A stretch of 64,000 bases of DNA, taken from positions 145,819-209,818 of the forward strand of contig NZ_WBMT01000023.1 of assembly GCF_008923185.1 (NCBI RefSeq). The letters run 5' to 3'. The position numbers and the translations under genes were made by a program. Positions within the stretch are counted from its first letter, which is position 1; the number at the start of each line of letters is the position of its first letter. This DNA comes from Actinomadura rudentiformis (GTDB taxonomy: Bacteria > Actinomycetota > Actinomycetes > Streptosporangiales > Streptosporangiaceae). This document shows positions 1 to 8,397 of this stretch, in pieces. Under the pieces are notes generated by a model. It worked only from the letters and a program-made list of their open reading frames with translations. It was not told where the DNA came from and did not search any database.

Positions 1-763
1 CGCGGAACCGCCGGGAGAACGTGCGGACGCTCATCCGCGCGTGGCCCGCCAGCTCGGACAGGGTGAGCGGGCGGTGGAGCTGCTCCAGCGCCCACGCCCG
101 GGTCTCCGACGTGGTGGCCGCCGACGGCTCCGGCACCGGCCGTTCGATGAACTGGGCCTGCCCGCCCTCCCGCCACGGCGGCACGACGCAGCGGCGGGCC
201 ACCCGGTTGGCGATCTCGCTGCCGTGGTCGCGCCGCACGATGTGCATGCACAGGTCGATCCCGGCAGCGACCCCCGCCGCGGTCAGCACGTCGCCGCCGT
301 CCACGAACAACACGTCCGGATCGACCTGCACCTTGGGGAACATCCGCTGGAAATGGTCGGCCTCGTTCCAGTGCGTGGTCGCCCGGCGGCCGTCGAGGAG
401 CCCGGCCGCCGCCAGGATGTACGACGCGGTGCAGAGCGACACGAGGCGGGTGCCCGGACGCAGCCGGCCGAACGCGCCCGCCAGCGACTCCGGCAGCCAG
501 TCCCGGTCCTCGTACGGATCGGCGTCGAACGGAGGGATCACCAGCGTGTCCGCCGTTTCGATCACCTCGACCCCGTGCTCGACGGCGACCGCGAAATCGG
601 CGCTCGTCCGCACCTGCCCGCCGTCCAGCCCGCAGGTGATCACCTCGTACAGCGGCTCACCGTCCAGGCCCGTCGCGGAACCGAAGATCCGGACCGGGAT
701 GCCCAGCTCGAACGGGTAGATGCCGTCGAGGGCGAGAACGACGACGCGGTGCCTGGTCTGCAT
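1..763 (-). CDS. GlxA-like AraC-family regulator (3' end cut off)
   Basis: The protein begins MQTRHRVVVLALDG and has an N-terminal DJ-1/PfpI-like (class I amidotransferase-like) domain over roughly residues 1-190. This includes the LCTASYILAAAGLLDGRRATTHW stretch around the nucleophile-elbow region (given here only as a landmark: LCTAS...TTHW). It is followed by the start of an AraC-type helix-turn-helix (LTLSELAGHARMSVRTFSRR). This order is that of GlxA-family transcription regulators. The ATG lies at 761-763. The gene runs off the left edge, so the second HTH helix and the C-terminus are missing. It is divergent from the MMPL exporter with a 22-bp perfect palindrome between them, so it is the likely regulator of that exporter (inference). 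Confidence 0.88.
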   Translation of the reverse strand, partial: MQTRHRVVVLALDGIYPFELGIPVRIFGSATGLDGEPLYEVITCGLDGGQVRTSADFAVAVEHGVEVIETADTLVIPPFDADPYEDRDWLPESLAGAFGRLRPGTRLVSLCTASYILAAAGLLDGRRATTHWNEADHFQRMFPKVQVDPDVLFVDGGDVLTAAGVAAGIDLCMHIVRRDHGSEIANRVARRCVVPPWREGGQAQFIERPVPEPSAATTSETRAWALEQLHRPLTLSELAGHARMSVRTFSRRFR

Positions 764-808
764 GGCCGGATTCTTTCACATATCGGTAGTCCGGCCATCG
801 GTCCGCCC

Positions 809-830
809 GTGTCCACCGATCGGTGGACAC
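809..830. promoter_or_regulatory. 22-bp perfect palindrome, probable operator
   Basis: The half-site gtgtccaccga is followed directly by its exact reverse complement tcggtggacac. It sits in the 124-bp gap between the divergent GlxA-like regulator and the MMPL exporter, about 58 bp upstream of the exporter start. Its position and perfect symmetry fit a dimeric regulator site controlling both genes. Which protein binds it is not shown by the sequence. Confidence 0.7.
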
Positions 831-887
831 GAGGTTCAACCGGTCGAGGCTCATGCCGGAAAGGGTGCTCCGACCAGCATTGATGCC

Positions 888-3110
888 ATGACGCACCTCC
901 CTGTTGGCAAGCACCTCCCTGTACGGAAGCACCTCTCTGTACGCATGGCGCGCTGGAGCGCGCACCACCCCTGGCGGGCGATCGCCGCCTGGTTCCTCTT
1001 CGTGTTCGTGTGCCTTGGGCTCGGCATCGCGGTCGGCGGCAACATGGCCCAGTCCGCCGACTACCGGGTCGGCGAGGCTGGCCGCGCCGAGGCCCTGCAG
1101 GAGCAGGGCGGGCTGGAGCGCAAACCCCTGGAACGAGTCCTGATCACTACGAGGGCGCCCGGGCCGCTGGACACCGGCAAGGCCGGTGCCGCCGTGCGCG
1201 ACATCACCGACCGGATGAAGCGGTTGCCGGAGGTCGCGTCCGTCGCCGCGCCGGTCCGTTCGGCCGACGGCACGGCGGTCCGGGTCGACGTGACGATGAA
1301 GGGGCCGGAGCAGGAGGGCAAGAAGCACATCGATCCGCTGCTGGCGCAGACGGCCGAGGTGCAGAAGTCCTATCCGGATCTGCGGGTGGAGGAGTCGGGC
1401 GGCCCGTCCATCAGCAAGGACGTCCAGGGCCAGCGCAGCGAGGACTTCTCGCGCACCGAAATGATCGCCCTGCCGGTCACGCTGATCGTCCTGTTGCTCG
1501 TCTTCCGTTCGCTGGCGATGGCCACCGTGCCGCTGCTGCTGGCGATCACCTCGATCATGTCGGCGATCGGTCTGTCGATGCTCGCCTCGCACGTCTTCCC
1601 GGACGCGGGCGTCGGCACGAACGTCATCCTGCTCATCGGCATGGCCGTGGGCGTCGACTACACGCTCTTCTACCTCAAGCGCGAACGCGAGGAACGGGCC
1701 CGCTCGGGCGGGCGGCTCAGCTCGGAGGCCGTGGTGGAGCTGGCGGCGGCCACCTCGGGACGCGCCGTCGTGATGTCGGGGCTCGCGGTCGCAGCGTCCA
1801 GCGCCACGCTCTATCTCGCCGACGACGTCATCTTCTCCTCGCTGGCCACCGGCGCCATCGTGGTGACCGTCGCCGCTGTGATCAGCTCGCTGACCGTGCT
1901 GCCCGCACTGCTGACCACGCTGGGCAGGCGCGCGGAACGCCGCGTCGAGCGCAGGGCGCGCAAGGGCAAGCCCGCACGGCCGGCCAAGCCGCAGAAGACC
2001 GGCCGGATCACCGAGGCCATGCTGCGCCCCACCGGCAAGCACCCGGCGATCACGCTGGCCGTCGCGGTCTTCGCCATGCTGCTGATGGCCGCCCCGCTGC
2101 TGGGCCTCAAGCTGACCGACGTGGGCCGCGAGACCTACGACCGCAACCTGCCCGCGATGCAGACGTACCACCGGTTGAACGCCGCGTTCCCCGAGCTCAA
2201 GGCCTCGAACCAGATCGTCGTCCGGGCCGAGCCGGAACGCGCCGCCGAAGTGACCGCCGCGCTGAACGACCTTGCCGCCCGGACGAAGACCGACCCGTTG
2301 TTCGGCGGCAGGCCGAAACTGCTGACCTCGCCCGACCGCCGGATCACCATGCTGGAGCTGGGCGTACCGCACGACATGAGCACCCAGGCGGCGCGCGACT
2401 CGCTCACGAAGGTGCGCGAGAGCTACATGCCGGCCACCATCGACCGGCTGCCCGGAGTCGAGGCCGAGGTGAGCGGCGAGGTCGCCCGCTATGTGGACTA
2501 CCCCGAACACCAGAAGCGGAAGATGCCGATGATCTTCGGCGCGCTGCTGCTCGTCACGTTCGCGCTCACCGTGCTGGCCTTCCGGTCCGTCGTCCTCGGC
2601 CTGGTCGGCGCGCTGCTCAACCTGCTCTCGGCGGGCGCCTCGCTCGGCCTGCTGACGCTGGTCTTCCAGGGGACTTGGGCCGAAGGCCTGCTGGGCTTCA
2701 CCTCGATGGGCTCGATCGGCTCCCGCGTCCCCCTCTTCCTCTTCGTGATCCTGTTCGGCCTCTCGATGGACTACCAGGTATTCGTGATCAGCCGGATCAG
2801 GGAGGCCGTCCAGAACGGCGTGCCCACCCGCACGGCAGTGCTGGACGGCATCCGGAGCTCCGCGGGCGTCGTGACGAGCGCGGCCCTCGTCATGGTGACG
2901 GTGTTCGCCAGCTTCATCCCGCTGCACCTGATCGAGATGAAGCAGTTCGGCTTCAGCCTCGCGGTCGCGGTGCTGCTGGACGCGTTCGTCATCCGGCTCC
3001 TGATCCTGCCGGCGGCCATGCTGCTCCTCGGCGAGCGGACCTGGTGGCCGTCCCGCCCGAGGGCACAGGTGGCCGCGCCGGCCGAGCGCACGCCGCAGAA
3101 CGTAGGCTGA
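888..3110 (+). CDS. MMPL/RND-family membrane exporter
   Basis: A 740-residue membrane protein of the MMPL (RND superfamily) type, likely exporting lipids or drugs using the proton gradient. It has a first TM segment at AIAAWFLFVFVCLGLGIAVG, a large extracytoplasmic domain, and TM bundles around residues 190-360 and 560-730. Characteristic stretches are GMAVGVDYTLFYLKREREER and FGLSMDYQVFVISRIREA, the RND TM4/TM10 type GVDY/SMDY motifs. ATG 888 is chosen; an in-frame ATG at 945 (MARWSAHHPW) is an alternative because residues 3-20 come from an 18-bp unit repeated three times (894-947). The next gene starts 5 bp after the stop, implying an operon with the sensor kinase. Confidence 0.9.
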   Translation: MTHLPVGKHLPVRKHLSVRMARWSAHHPWRAIAAWFLFVFVCLGLGIAVGGNMAQSADYRVGEAGRAEALQEQGGLERKPLERVLITTRAPGPLDTGKAGAAVRDITDRMKRLPEVASVAAPVRSADGTAVRVDVTMKGPEQEGKKHIDPLLAQTAEVQKSYPDLRVEESGGPSISKDVQGQRSEDFSRTEMIALPVTLIVLLLVFRSLAMATVPLLLAITSIMSAIGLSMLASHVFPDAGVGTNVILLIGMAVGVDYTLFYLKREREERARSGGRLSSEAVVELAAATSGRAVVMSGLAVAASSATLYLADDVIFSSLATGAIVVTVAAVISSLTVLPALLTTLGRRAERRVERRARKGKPARPAKPQKTGRITEAMLRPTGKHPAITLAVAVFAMLLMAAPLLGLKLTDVGRETYDRNLPAMQTYHRLNAAFPELKASNQIVVRAEPERAAEVTAALNDLAARTKTDPLFGGRPKLLTSPDRRITMLELGVPHDMSTQAARDSLTKVRESYMPATIDRLPGVEAEVSGEVARYVDYPEHQKRKMPMIFGALLLVTFALTVLAFRSVVLGLVGALLNLLSAGASLGLLTLVFQGTWAEGLLGFTSMGSIGSRVPLFLFVILFGLSMDYQVFVISRIREAVQNGVPTRTAVLDGIRSSAGVVTSAALVMVTVFASFIPLHLIEMKQFGFSLAVAVLLDAFVIRLLILPAAMLLLGERTWWPSRPRAQVAAPAERTPQNVG
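894..947 (+). repeat. 18-bp unit repeated three times at 5' end of the MMPL gene
   Basis: Three consecutive 18-bp units begin cacctccctg, cacctccctg and cacctctctg, and encode HLPVGK/HLPVRK/HLSVRM. They lie between two candidate start codons (888 and 945). The expansion therefore either lengthens the cytoplasmic N-tail or lies in the leader. Confidence 0.8.
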
Positions 3111-3115
3111 TCATC

Positions 3116-4249
3116 ATGTCGCGGCCCGACGACCAGTACTGGATCCACCGCTGGAACGACATCTCCTGGATGCTCCTGGGCCTGGCGCCCACGTTCATCG
3201 CGGGGCTGGGCGACCAGGGTGCGGTCAGGTACTGGTCGCTCGGCCTGCCGCTCGCCCTCGCCGTCGCCTACGCGGTCGTCGTGCGATTCCCCGGCCGCCC
3301 GCAGTTCCTGTACGTGCTCATCGCCGCACTCGGCGCCCTGTCGTACCTGCGCACGGGCGGCGCCGCACTCTTCATCGTCTCGATCCCGCACTTCTGGATC
3401 CTCGCAGGAAGTCCGCGCCGGTCGATCATGCTCAGCGGCGCCGCAGCCCTGTGCACCGCGGCCGGCGGGATCCTCCGCAACGGGGACTTCCTCAACGGCA
3501 ACGTCATCGTCACGCTCGTCGCATTCGTGGCCAGCGTCCTGCTCGGCCTCTCGATGCTCAAGATCATCAGACGAAGCGAAGAGCGGGCGACCCGGCTGAG
3601 CGCGGAACTGGAGACCACCCAGCGGGAACTGCTGGAGGCTCACGAGCGCCAGGGCGCCGTCCTCGAACGCGAACGGCTCGCCCGCGAGATCCACGACACC
3701 CTCGCGCAGGGCTTCGCGTCCATCGTCGTGCTGGCCGAAGCGGCCCGCTCCGCCACCGACCCCGAACTCACCACCCGGCAACTCCTCTCGATCGAGCAGA
3801 CCGCTCGCGAAAACCTCGCCGAGGCCCGCGTCCTCGTCGGCTCCGCACCGCAGAGCGGCATCGCCCCCAGTTCGATCGCCCGCACCCTGCGCCGCACCCT
3901 CGACCGCTTCGCCGAAGACACGAACCTCACCGTCATCGCGGACCTGCCCGACATCGAATGCGACCAGCAGACCCGCATCGCGCTCCTGCGCTGCACCCAG
4001 GAGTCGCTGGCGAACGTACGCAAGCACGCCGCCGCCACAACAATCGGCGTCGTTCTCACGCGCCACCCCTACGCCATCGAGCTGGAGATCACCGACGACG
4101 GCCGCGGCTTCATCGTCGCCGACTCCCAGGGCTTCGGACTCGACGGCATGCGCAAGCGCCTGGCCGAACTGGGCGGCGAGCTCACCGTCACCAGCTCTCC
4201 CGGCGACGGCACCCGCGTCCTCGCCATGATTCCGAACGGTGCACCATGA
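3116..4249 (+). CDS. NarL-type sensor histidine kinase
   Basis: A 377-residue kinase with several hydrophobic segments in residues 15-145, so membrane-anchored with no obvious periplasmic domain. A coiled linker follows (RRSEERATRLSAELETTQRELLEAHERQ). The HisKA_3 dimerisation box is ERERLAREIHDTLAQGFASI with the phospho-acceptor His near residue 193. The HATPase domain has the N-box (ESLANVRKHA) and G-boxes (DDGRGF, GLDGMRKRL). ATG 3116 sits 5 bp after the MMPL stop, and the response regulator start overlaps its stop (ATGA). It presumably senses membrane or drug stress linked to the exporter (inference). Confidence 0.92.
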   Translation: MSRPDDQYWIHRWNDISWMLLGLAPTFIAGLGDQGAVRYWSLGLPLALAVAYAVVVRFPGRPQFLYVLIAALGALSYLRTGGAALFIVSIPHFWILAGSPRRSIMLSGAAALCTAAGGILRNGDFLNGNVIVTLVAFVASVLLGLSMLKIIRRSEERATRLSAELETTQRELLEAHERQGAVLERERLAREIHDTLAQGFASIVVLAEAARSATDPELTTRQLLSIEQTARENLAEARVLVGSAPQSGIAPSSIARTLRRTLDRFAEDTNLTVIADLPDIECDQQTRIALLRCTQESLANVRKHAAATTIGVVLTRHPYAIELEITDDGRGFIVADSQGFGLDGMRKRLAELGGELTVTSSPGDGTRVLAMIPNGAP

Positions 4250-4860
4250 CCCGCATCATCCTGGCCGACGACCACACCGTCATGCGCGCCGGCGTCGCCG
4301 CGCTCCTGGCCGCCGAGCCGTCCATCACCATCGTCGGCGAGGCGGACAACGGCCGCGAGGCCGTCGACCTGGTCGAACGCCTCGCCCCCGACGTGGCGCT
4401 CCTCGACCTCCGGATGCCCGTCCTCGACGGCGTCGCCGCCACCGCCGAGATCGTCAAGACCACCACCCGCGTGCTCATCCTCACCACGTACGACACCGAC
4501 ACCGAGATCGAGCGCGCCGTCGAGGCCGGTGCCATCGGCTACCTGCTCAAGGACACCACGCGCGAGCAGCTCGTCGCCGCCATCCACGCCGCCGCCCGCG
4601 GCGAGACCGTCCTTGCTCCCCGGGTCGCCGAGAAGCTTGTGGCCCGCATGCGCAAGCCCGCCCAGGTGCCCCTGACCGCCCGCGAGATCGATGTGCTCAA
4701 CGCGGTCGCCGACGGCCTCTCCAACGCCGACATCGGCAAGCGCCTCGTGATCGCCGAGGCCACCGTCAAGACCCACCTTCTCCGCATCTTTGCCAAGCTG
4801 GACGTCAGCGACCGAACCCACGCCGTGGTAGTCGCCCTAGAACGAGGCCTCCTGCGATGA
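4246..4860 (+). CDS. NarL/FixJ-type response regulator
   Basis: A 204-residue regulator. The receiver domain occupies residues 1-120, with acidic DD near residues 9-10, phospho-acceptor Asp54 in LLDLRMP, the conserved Thr in ILTTYD and Lys in YLLKD. The LuxR-type HTH covers residues 140-200 (LTAREIDVLNAVADGLSNADIGKRL...TVKTHLLRIFAKLDV). Its ATG overlaps the kinase stop, and its own stop overlaps the hydrolase start (ATGA), so all are translationally coupled. Confidence 0.94.
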   Translation: MTRIILADDHTVMRAGVAALLAAEPSITIVGEADNGREAVDLVERLAPDVALLDLRMPVLDGVAATAEIVKTTTRVLILTTYDTDTEIERAVEAGAIGYLLKDTTREQLVAAIHAAARGETVLAPRVAEKLVARMRKPAQVPLTAREIDVLNAVADGLSNADIGKRLVIAEATVKTHLLRIFAKLDVSDRTHAVVVALERGLLR

Positions 4861-5546
4861 CCCTGAGCATCACCGTCACCCAGCCGCCATGCGTCCCGTA
4901 CGACATCGAGGCGAACGCGGCGACCCACGCAGCCACGATCCGCCATGCCGGCACCCGCCTTGTGGTCTTCCCCGAGCTCTCCCTCACGGGCTACGCGCTC
5001 GACGCCCCGGCGATCACACTCACCGACCCCCGCCTCACGCCCATCATCGAAGCCTGCGCAGCCACGAACACCCTCGCCCTGGTCGGCGCCCCCGTCCAAG
5101 AACGCATCGCCATGCTGGCCGTCAACGCCACCGGAGCCACCCTGGCGTACAGCAAGATCTATCTAGGCGGCACTGAGCCCGAGCACTTCACCCCAGGCAC
5201 CAAACCGTCCATCCTCAATCTCGACGGATGGCGTCTAGGCCTGGCCATTTGCAAAGACACGGGCGTCCCCCAACACTCAGCCGACACCGCCGCCCTGGGC
5301 ATCGACCTCTACGTCGCCGCCGTGTGCGAGCTACCCGAGGACGTCCCGGTGATCGACCAGCGAGCACGCCGCATCGCCACCACCCACCACGTCCCAGTCG
5401 CCATAGCCAGCTTCGCAGGCCCAGCCGGAGCCCCCTACAACCCGGCCGCCGGCCACTCCGGCTTCTGGACCCCCGAAGGCACCATCATCGCCCAAGCAGG
5501 CCCCGACCCCGGCGACATGGTCACCTGGTCCGCTCCTCCGTCCTGA
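4857..5546 (+). CDS. Carbon-nitrogen hydrolase (nitrilase superfamily)
   Basis: A 229-residue protein with the nitrilase-superfamily catalytic triad: Glu40 in FPELSLTGY, Lys100 in YSKIYLGG and Cys132 in AICKDTG. The family hydrolyses or condenses C-N bonds of nitriles, amides and carbamoyl groups; the substrate cannot be read from sequence. It is slightly short for the family (usually 260-300). The start codon overlaps the response-regulator stop, tying it to the MMPL/two-component operon. It converges with a GNAT gene, overlapping it by 26 bp at the 3' ends. Confidence 0.88.
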   Translation: MTLSITVTQPPCVPYDIEANAATHAATIRHAGTRLVVFPELSLTGYALDAPAITLTDPRLTPIIEACAATNTLALVGAPVQERIAMLAVNATGATLAYSKIYLGGTEPEHFTPGTKPSILNLDGWRLGLAICKDTGVPQHSADTAALGIDLYVAAVCELPEDVPVIDQRARRIATTHHVPVAIASFAGPAGAPYNPAAGHSGFWTPEGTIIAQAGPDPGDMVTWSAPPS

Positions 5547-6015
5547 ACGTGCGAAAGCCGCGCCGGTGATAGTTGGGCAGCGCGTTCGGGTGATCCAACG
5601 ACGAGGTGTGCAGCCACACCCTGCGCACGCCCGGCACCAGCTCCCAGGCCTCCCGCACCCCGAGCGTCAACGCGTGACCACCCAGCCCCTTGCCGACGAA
5701 CTCCGGCAGCAACCCGAACGACACGATCTCCACTTCATCCCCAGGATGCGGGTCATAGGTGACGATCCCGGCCGCCGCACCCTCATACGACAACAGCCGG
5801 AAAATGCGCCCAGGATTATCGGCAAACCAGTCGGCCCACTCCCGGTCGTTCCGCGCGGCGCTCTTCCAGCCGTAGGGCGCCCCGATCCGGGCCAGCACAT
5901 CGGGAATCAGCGGCGAGTCACGCTCAAGCGGCACCAAGGCAAGCCCGGGAACGGCCGCCGCCGGAACGAGCTGCTCCACACCGGTCATCTCGACATACGT
6001 AACGATCTCCTTCAC
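5521..6015 (-). CDS. GNAT-family N-acetyltransferase
   Basis: A 164-residue GNAT protein. The acetyl-CoA-binding region is recognisable at VEIVSFGLLPEFVGKGLGGHALTL (the GKGLGGH loop matches the Q/RxxGxG/A motif), followed by HTSSLDHPNALPNYHRRGF, typical of motif B. The substrate is unknown. The start is GTG at 6013-6015, overlapping the stop of the broken upstream gene (GTGA), so it is the third gene of a coupled operon. It may suffer from loss of coupling if the middle gene is truncated. Confidence 0.9.
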   Translation of the reverse strand: MKEIVTYVEMTGVEQLVPAAAVPGLALVPLERDSPLIPDVLARIGAPYGWKSAARNDREWADWFADNPGRIFRLLSYEGAAAGIVTYDPHPGDEVEIVSFGLLPEFVGKGLGGHALTLGVREAWELVPGVRRVWLHTSSLDHPNALPNYHRRGFRTFRTEERTR

Positions 6016-6323
6016 CCGCCGAGCCTACGTTCCACATTGATGCCGAACTGGCTGGCGATGGGCAAGTACGCGGTCAGCTGTCCCACGATCTGCTCGGCCG
6101 CGCACGACAAGTCCACACAGGCGCCAGCGGCGCGCCAGTGGAGGAGATGAACCACGGTTCCCCATCAGGGCCGGTGCCGACGCTGACGCTGTCACCGAAG
6201 CGGGGGCGTGTTCGGCAGGAACACCCGTTGCCGGGCGGGGATCTGGTCGAACTGCGGACGGGAGGAGACCCCGCGAAGCGCGAGCTCCTGACCGAGCGCG
6301 TCCAAGCGATCGATGGCTATCAC
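6012..6323 (-). pseudogene. Frameshifted small gene between two coupled genes
   Basis: Starting at GTG 6323 (overlapping the upstream stop, GTGA), frame 1 reads MIAIDRLDALGQELALRG... to a TGA at 6192-6194. Coding then continues convincingly in a second frame (GDSVSVGTGPDGEPWFISST...PLAPV) and returns to the first frame (DLSCAAEQIVGQLTAYLPIA...) after about position 6115. It ends at 6012, where it overlaps the GNAT start. The pattern fits one +1 (or -2) change near 6195-6205 and a TG duplication in the GTGTG tract near 6113-6117, for a net +3. The restored protein would be about 103 residues, a small hypothetical family. Sequencing error is the alternative to true decay. Confidence 0.7.
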
Positions 6324-6529
6324 CGCGCCACCTCGTCGAGCTGGGCGCGCAGGCCCTCGACGGCGTCGGCCTCGAAGCACGAGGCGCCGTGCTGGACCTT
6401 CTCCCCACGGTTGGGGCCGCGCGTCGCCCACCACCGGCCCTTGTCACTGGCGATGATCGACCAGTCGGGGAACTCCTCACGCAGAGCGGCCTTGACCTGC
6501 TGTTGCGCGTCGTTCGTTTTGAGGGACAC
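6320..6529 (-). CDS. Small hypothetical protein (69 aa), first gene of a coupled operon
   Basis: Starts at GTG 6527-6529 with a GGAG motif nine bases upstream and reads MSLKTNDAQQQVKAALREEF..., ending ...EGLRAQLDEVAR. It is a compact soluble protein with helices around the central segment WSIIASDKGRWWATRGP. I recognise it only as a small conserved actinomycete-type hypothetical, often seen divergent from an HTH-TPR regulator. That arrangement occurs here, with the regulator starting at 6677. Its stop overlaps the next start (GTGA). Confidence 0.75.
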   Translation of the reverse strand: MSLKTNDAQQQVKAALREEFPDWSIIASDKGRWWATRGPNRGEKVQHGASCFEADAVEGLRAQLDEVAR

Positions 6530-6676
6530 CGTGACCGTCTCCGTTGCGATGCGGGGTGGTGATTCGGTCACAGCAAGTGGATCTGTGGCAGCAGGCACAG
6601 GACTAGCGGGAGGATGGGGAGGCAGAGGGAGGCGGGATCCCTCCTCTCGACAGGCGCGGCGGAGGGTGCATCGCAC

Positions 6677-7834
6677 ATGTCCACCGCCGACAAGCAGGCC
6701 ATCGGAGCGCGTCTGCACGCTGAGCGGGAGGCGCCTCCCCGTCGCTCGCGGGAGAAGTGGGCCATCCTCCTGCGCGCCGCAGCAGGACCCGACACGCCAA
6801 ACCTGCCCAGCGTGGAGAGTCTCGCCGACATGATCAAGCAGTGGGAACGCGGCACCCACGTTCCAGGCCCGATCTACCGGCCGCTGTACGCCCGCGTGAC
6901 GGGCAAGAGCGAGGCTGAGGGGCATCTGGCTGATGCAGATTTCGTCGAGGCGGTTCGGCGCACGAACCAAGATCTGGTGAGGCTCGATGCTCTCTGGGGT
7001 GGTCATGCCGTGTTTCCATTGGCCTTGCGTGCCTTCCGCACGGCCAACCACATCCTTGGCGCTGGCACTTACGAGCAGAAGGTCGAGCGGGATCTCATGG
7101 CTGCTGCGGGAGAAGCCGGCGAGATAACGGCCTGGCTCGCGTACGACGCTGACCGGCAGGCGCAATCCCGGCAGATCGTTCATGAGGCGCTGATGCTCTC
7201 GCGGCATGCTGGAGACCGTGACATGGAACTCTTCGAGCTGACGCACCTTGCTATGCAGTCCCTGCACCTGCACCGTCCTGCCGAGGCGCTCAGGATCGCC
7301 ACGGGCGTGCTTGACGAGGATCTGCCTCCGCGCGTGGCTGCGATCTTTGAGATCCGGCACGGACAGGCGCTTGCCCAGCTCAACAACGAAGAGCGAGCCC
7401 TCGCCTCGTTCGACAAAGCCAAGAGCGCCCTGCTCGGCAGCATCACTCCGCGGGATCCGCACTGGACATGGTGGGTGAACGAGACCGAACTCACCAGGCA
7501 CAAGGCCACAGCCCTCACGCAGTTGGGGCAATGGGGACGTGCCGTCCCACTCCATGAGCGGGTCGTAGAGGACTGCCGCGGACAGTTCCTCTACGGGAAG
7601 CTGGATCTAGCTCAACTGTTGAACGCCCTGGTCCATGTCCGCGACTGGCACCGCGCCGAAGAGATCATCAGCGTGATCGCGGGCGTGGTGGATTCGATGA
7701 GCAGGGGACGAACGGCGAACCTGCTGCGAAAGATCTTCGATCAGATCGGCCGCACGGACGACGCGCCCTCCACCGTCTCCGATGCGGCATCTGAACTTTC
7801 CCGCTTGCTGCCATCGGCAGCGCAGTCACACTGA
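6677..7834 (+). CDS. HTH-TPR transcriptional regulator (XRE-like)
   Basis: A 385-residue protein. The N-terminal 60-70 residues are a divergent HTH region (IGARLHAEREAPPRRSREKW...SVESLADMIKQWERG, with the recognition-helix-like MIKQWERG typical of these actinobacterial XRE proteins). The rest is an all-helical TPR-like array (for example ALIVHEALMLSRHAGDRDMELFELTH, PAEALRIATGVLDED, NNEERALASFDKAK). ATG 6677 is preceded by GGAGG at a good distance. It is divergent from the 69-aa gene operon and probably regulates it (inference from arrangement only). Confidence 0.85.
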   Translation: MSTADKQAIGARLHAEREAPPRRSREKWAILLRAAAGPDTPNLPSVESLADMIKQWERGTHVPGPIYRPLYARVTGKSEAEGHLADADFVEAVRRTNQDLVRLDALWGGHAVFPLALRAFRTANHILGAGTYEQKVERDLMAAAGEAGEITAWLAYDADRQAQSRQIVHEALMLSRHAGDRDMELFELTHLAMQSLHLHRPAEALRIATGVLDEDLPPRVAAIFEIRHGQALAQLNNEERALASFDKAKSALLGSITPRDPHWTWWVNETELTRHKATALTQLGQWGRAVPLHERVVEDCRGQFLYGKLDLAQLLNALVHVRDWHRAEEIISVIAGVVDSMSRGRTANLLRKIFDQIGRTDDAPSTVSDAASELSRLLPSAAQSH

Positions 7835-7850
7835 CAGGGTAAGGACCGGC

Positions 7851-7878
7851 GTCCCGCCCCCGCGCCAACGGGCGGGAC
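7851..7878. terminator. Hairpin between convergent genes
   Basis: A 9-bp perfect stem (gtcccgccc/gggcgggac) with a 10-nt loop, located 17 bp after the HTH-TPR stop and 28 bp from the convergent secreted-protein stop. There is no T-run, which is usual for GC-rich actinobacteria. It probably works in both directions. Confidence 0.65.
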
Positions 7879-7905
7879 ACCGAGTCACGCTCAGCGGCAC
7901 CCGGC

Positions 7906-8313
7906 CTAGTAGGTCAGGTTGATCCAGATCTTGCTGGGAGAGGGGGCGCCCGGGCTTCCCCAGCGGATACCGAAGCAAGTGCCCCGCTTGAGAGCGCCCT
8001 TGGTGAGCGGCACGGCGCGCCCGCGTGGGGCGTGCTTCCACTCGCCGAGCGGCTTACCGTTGCACCTGATCGCCTGCACCTTCAGCGCCACGGGCCGCTG
8101 CCAGCGCAATGTCTTGATCACGATGCGCTTGTTTCCGGTGGCCTTCAAACCCTTCGGCGACACCACACTCTTGCGCGGCAACAGCTTGACGACGAAGTTC
8201 CGCCCCGGCTTCTTGGCGACCTCAGCGGCCGAGACCGGCGCGGTCACCGATCCCGCGAGCCCGAGGCCCAACGCCCCTGCGACCGCTGCTGCGGCGAGCC
8301 GTTTCGTGTTCAT
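7906..8313 (-). CDS. Small secreted basic protein, unknown function
   Basis: A 135-residue protein with a clear Sec signal peptide (MNTKRLAAAAVAGALGLGLA, cleavage likely after VSAA near residue 29). The mature part is lysine/arginine-rich with two cysteines (AIRCNGKPLGEW and KRGTCFGIRWG) that could form a disulfide. It has no domain I can name. GAAAGGAG lies 6-7 bases upstream of ATG 8313. It is monocistronic, separated from the giant upstream gene by a hairpin. Confidence 0.8.
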   Translation of the reverse strand: MNTKRLAAAAVAGALGLGLAGSVTAPVSAAEVAKKPGRNFVVKLLPRKSVVSPKGLKATGNKRIVIKTLRWQRPVALKVQAIRCNGKPLGEWKHAPRGRAVPLTKGALKRGTCFGIRWGSPGAPSPSKIWINLTY

Positions 8314-8332
8314 CGCAACTCCTTTCGTCCGC

Positions 8333-8351
8333 CCCGGACCCCGCGTCCGGG
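8333..8351 (-). terminator. Hairpin after the EccC-like fusion gene
   Basis: A 7-bp GC stem (cccggac/gtccggg) with a 5-nt loop, about 45 bp beyond the stop of the minus-strand fusion gene at 8398. It is a short stem, so confidence is moderate. It also lies just upstream of the secreted-protein gene's ribosome-binding site. Confidence 0.45.
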
Positions 8352-8397
8352 CGCGCGAAACGGAGTAAAGCGGCGAAGCGTCTCAGCGACGTCTCGA

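Noticed and set aside
657..2927. Long minus-strand open frame of 756 codons opposite the MMPL gene
   Set aside because: It is a codon-bias shadow of the exporter on the other strand: Arg/His/Gln-rich, low complexity, with no domain.
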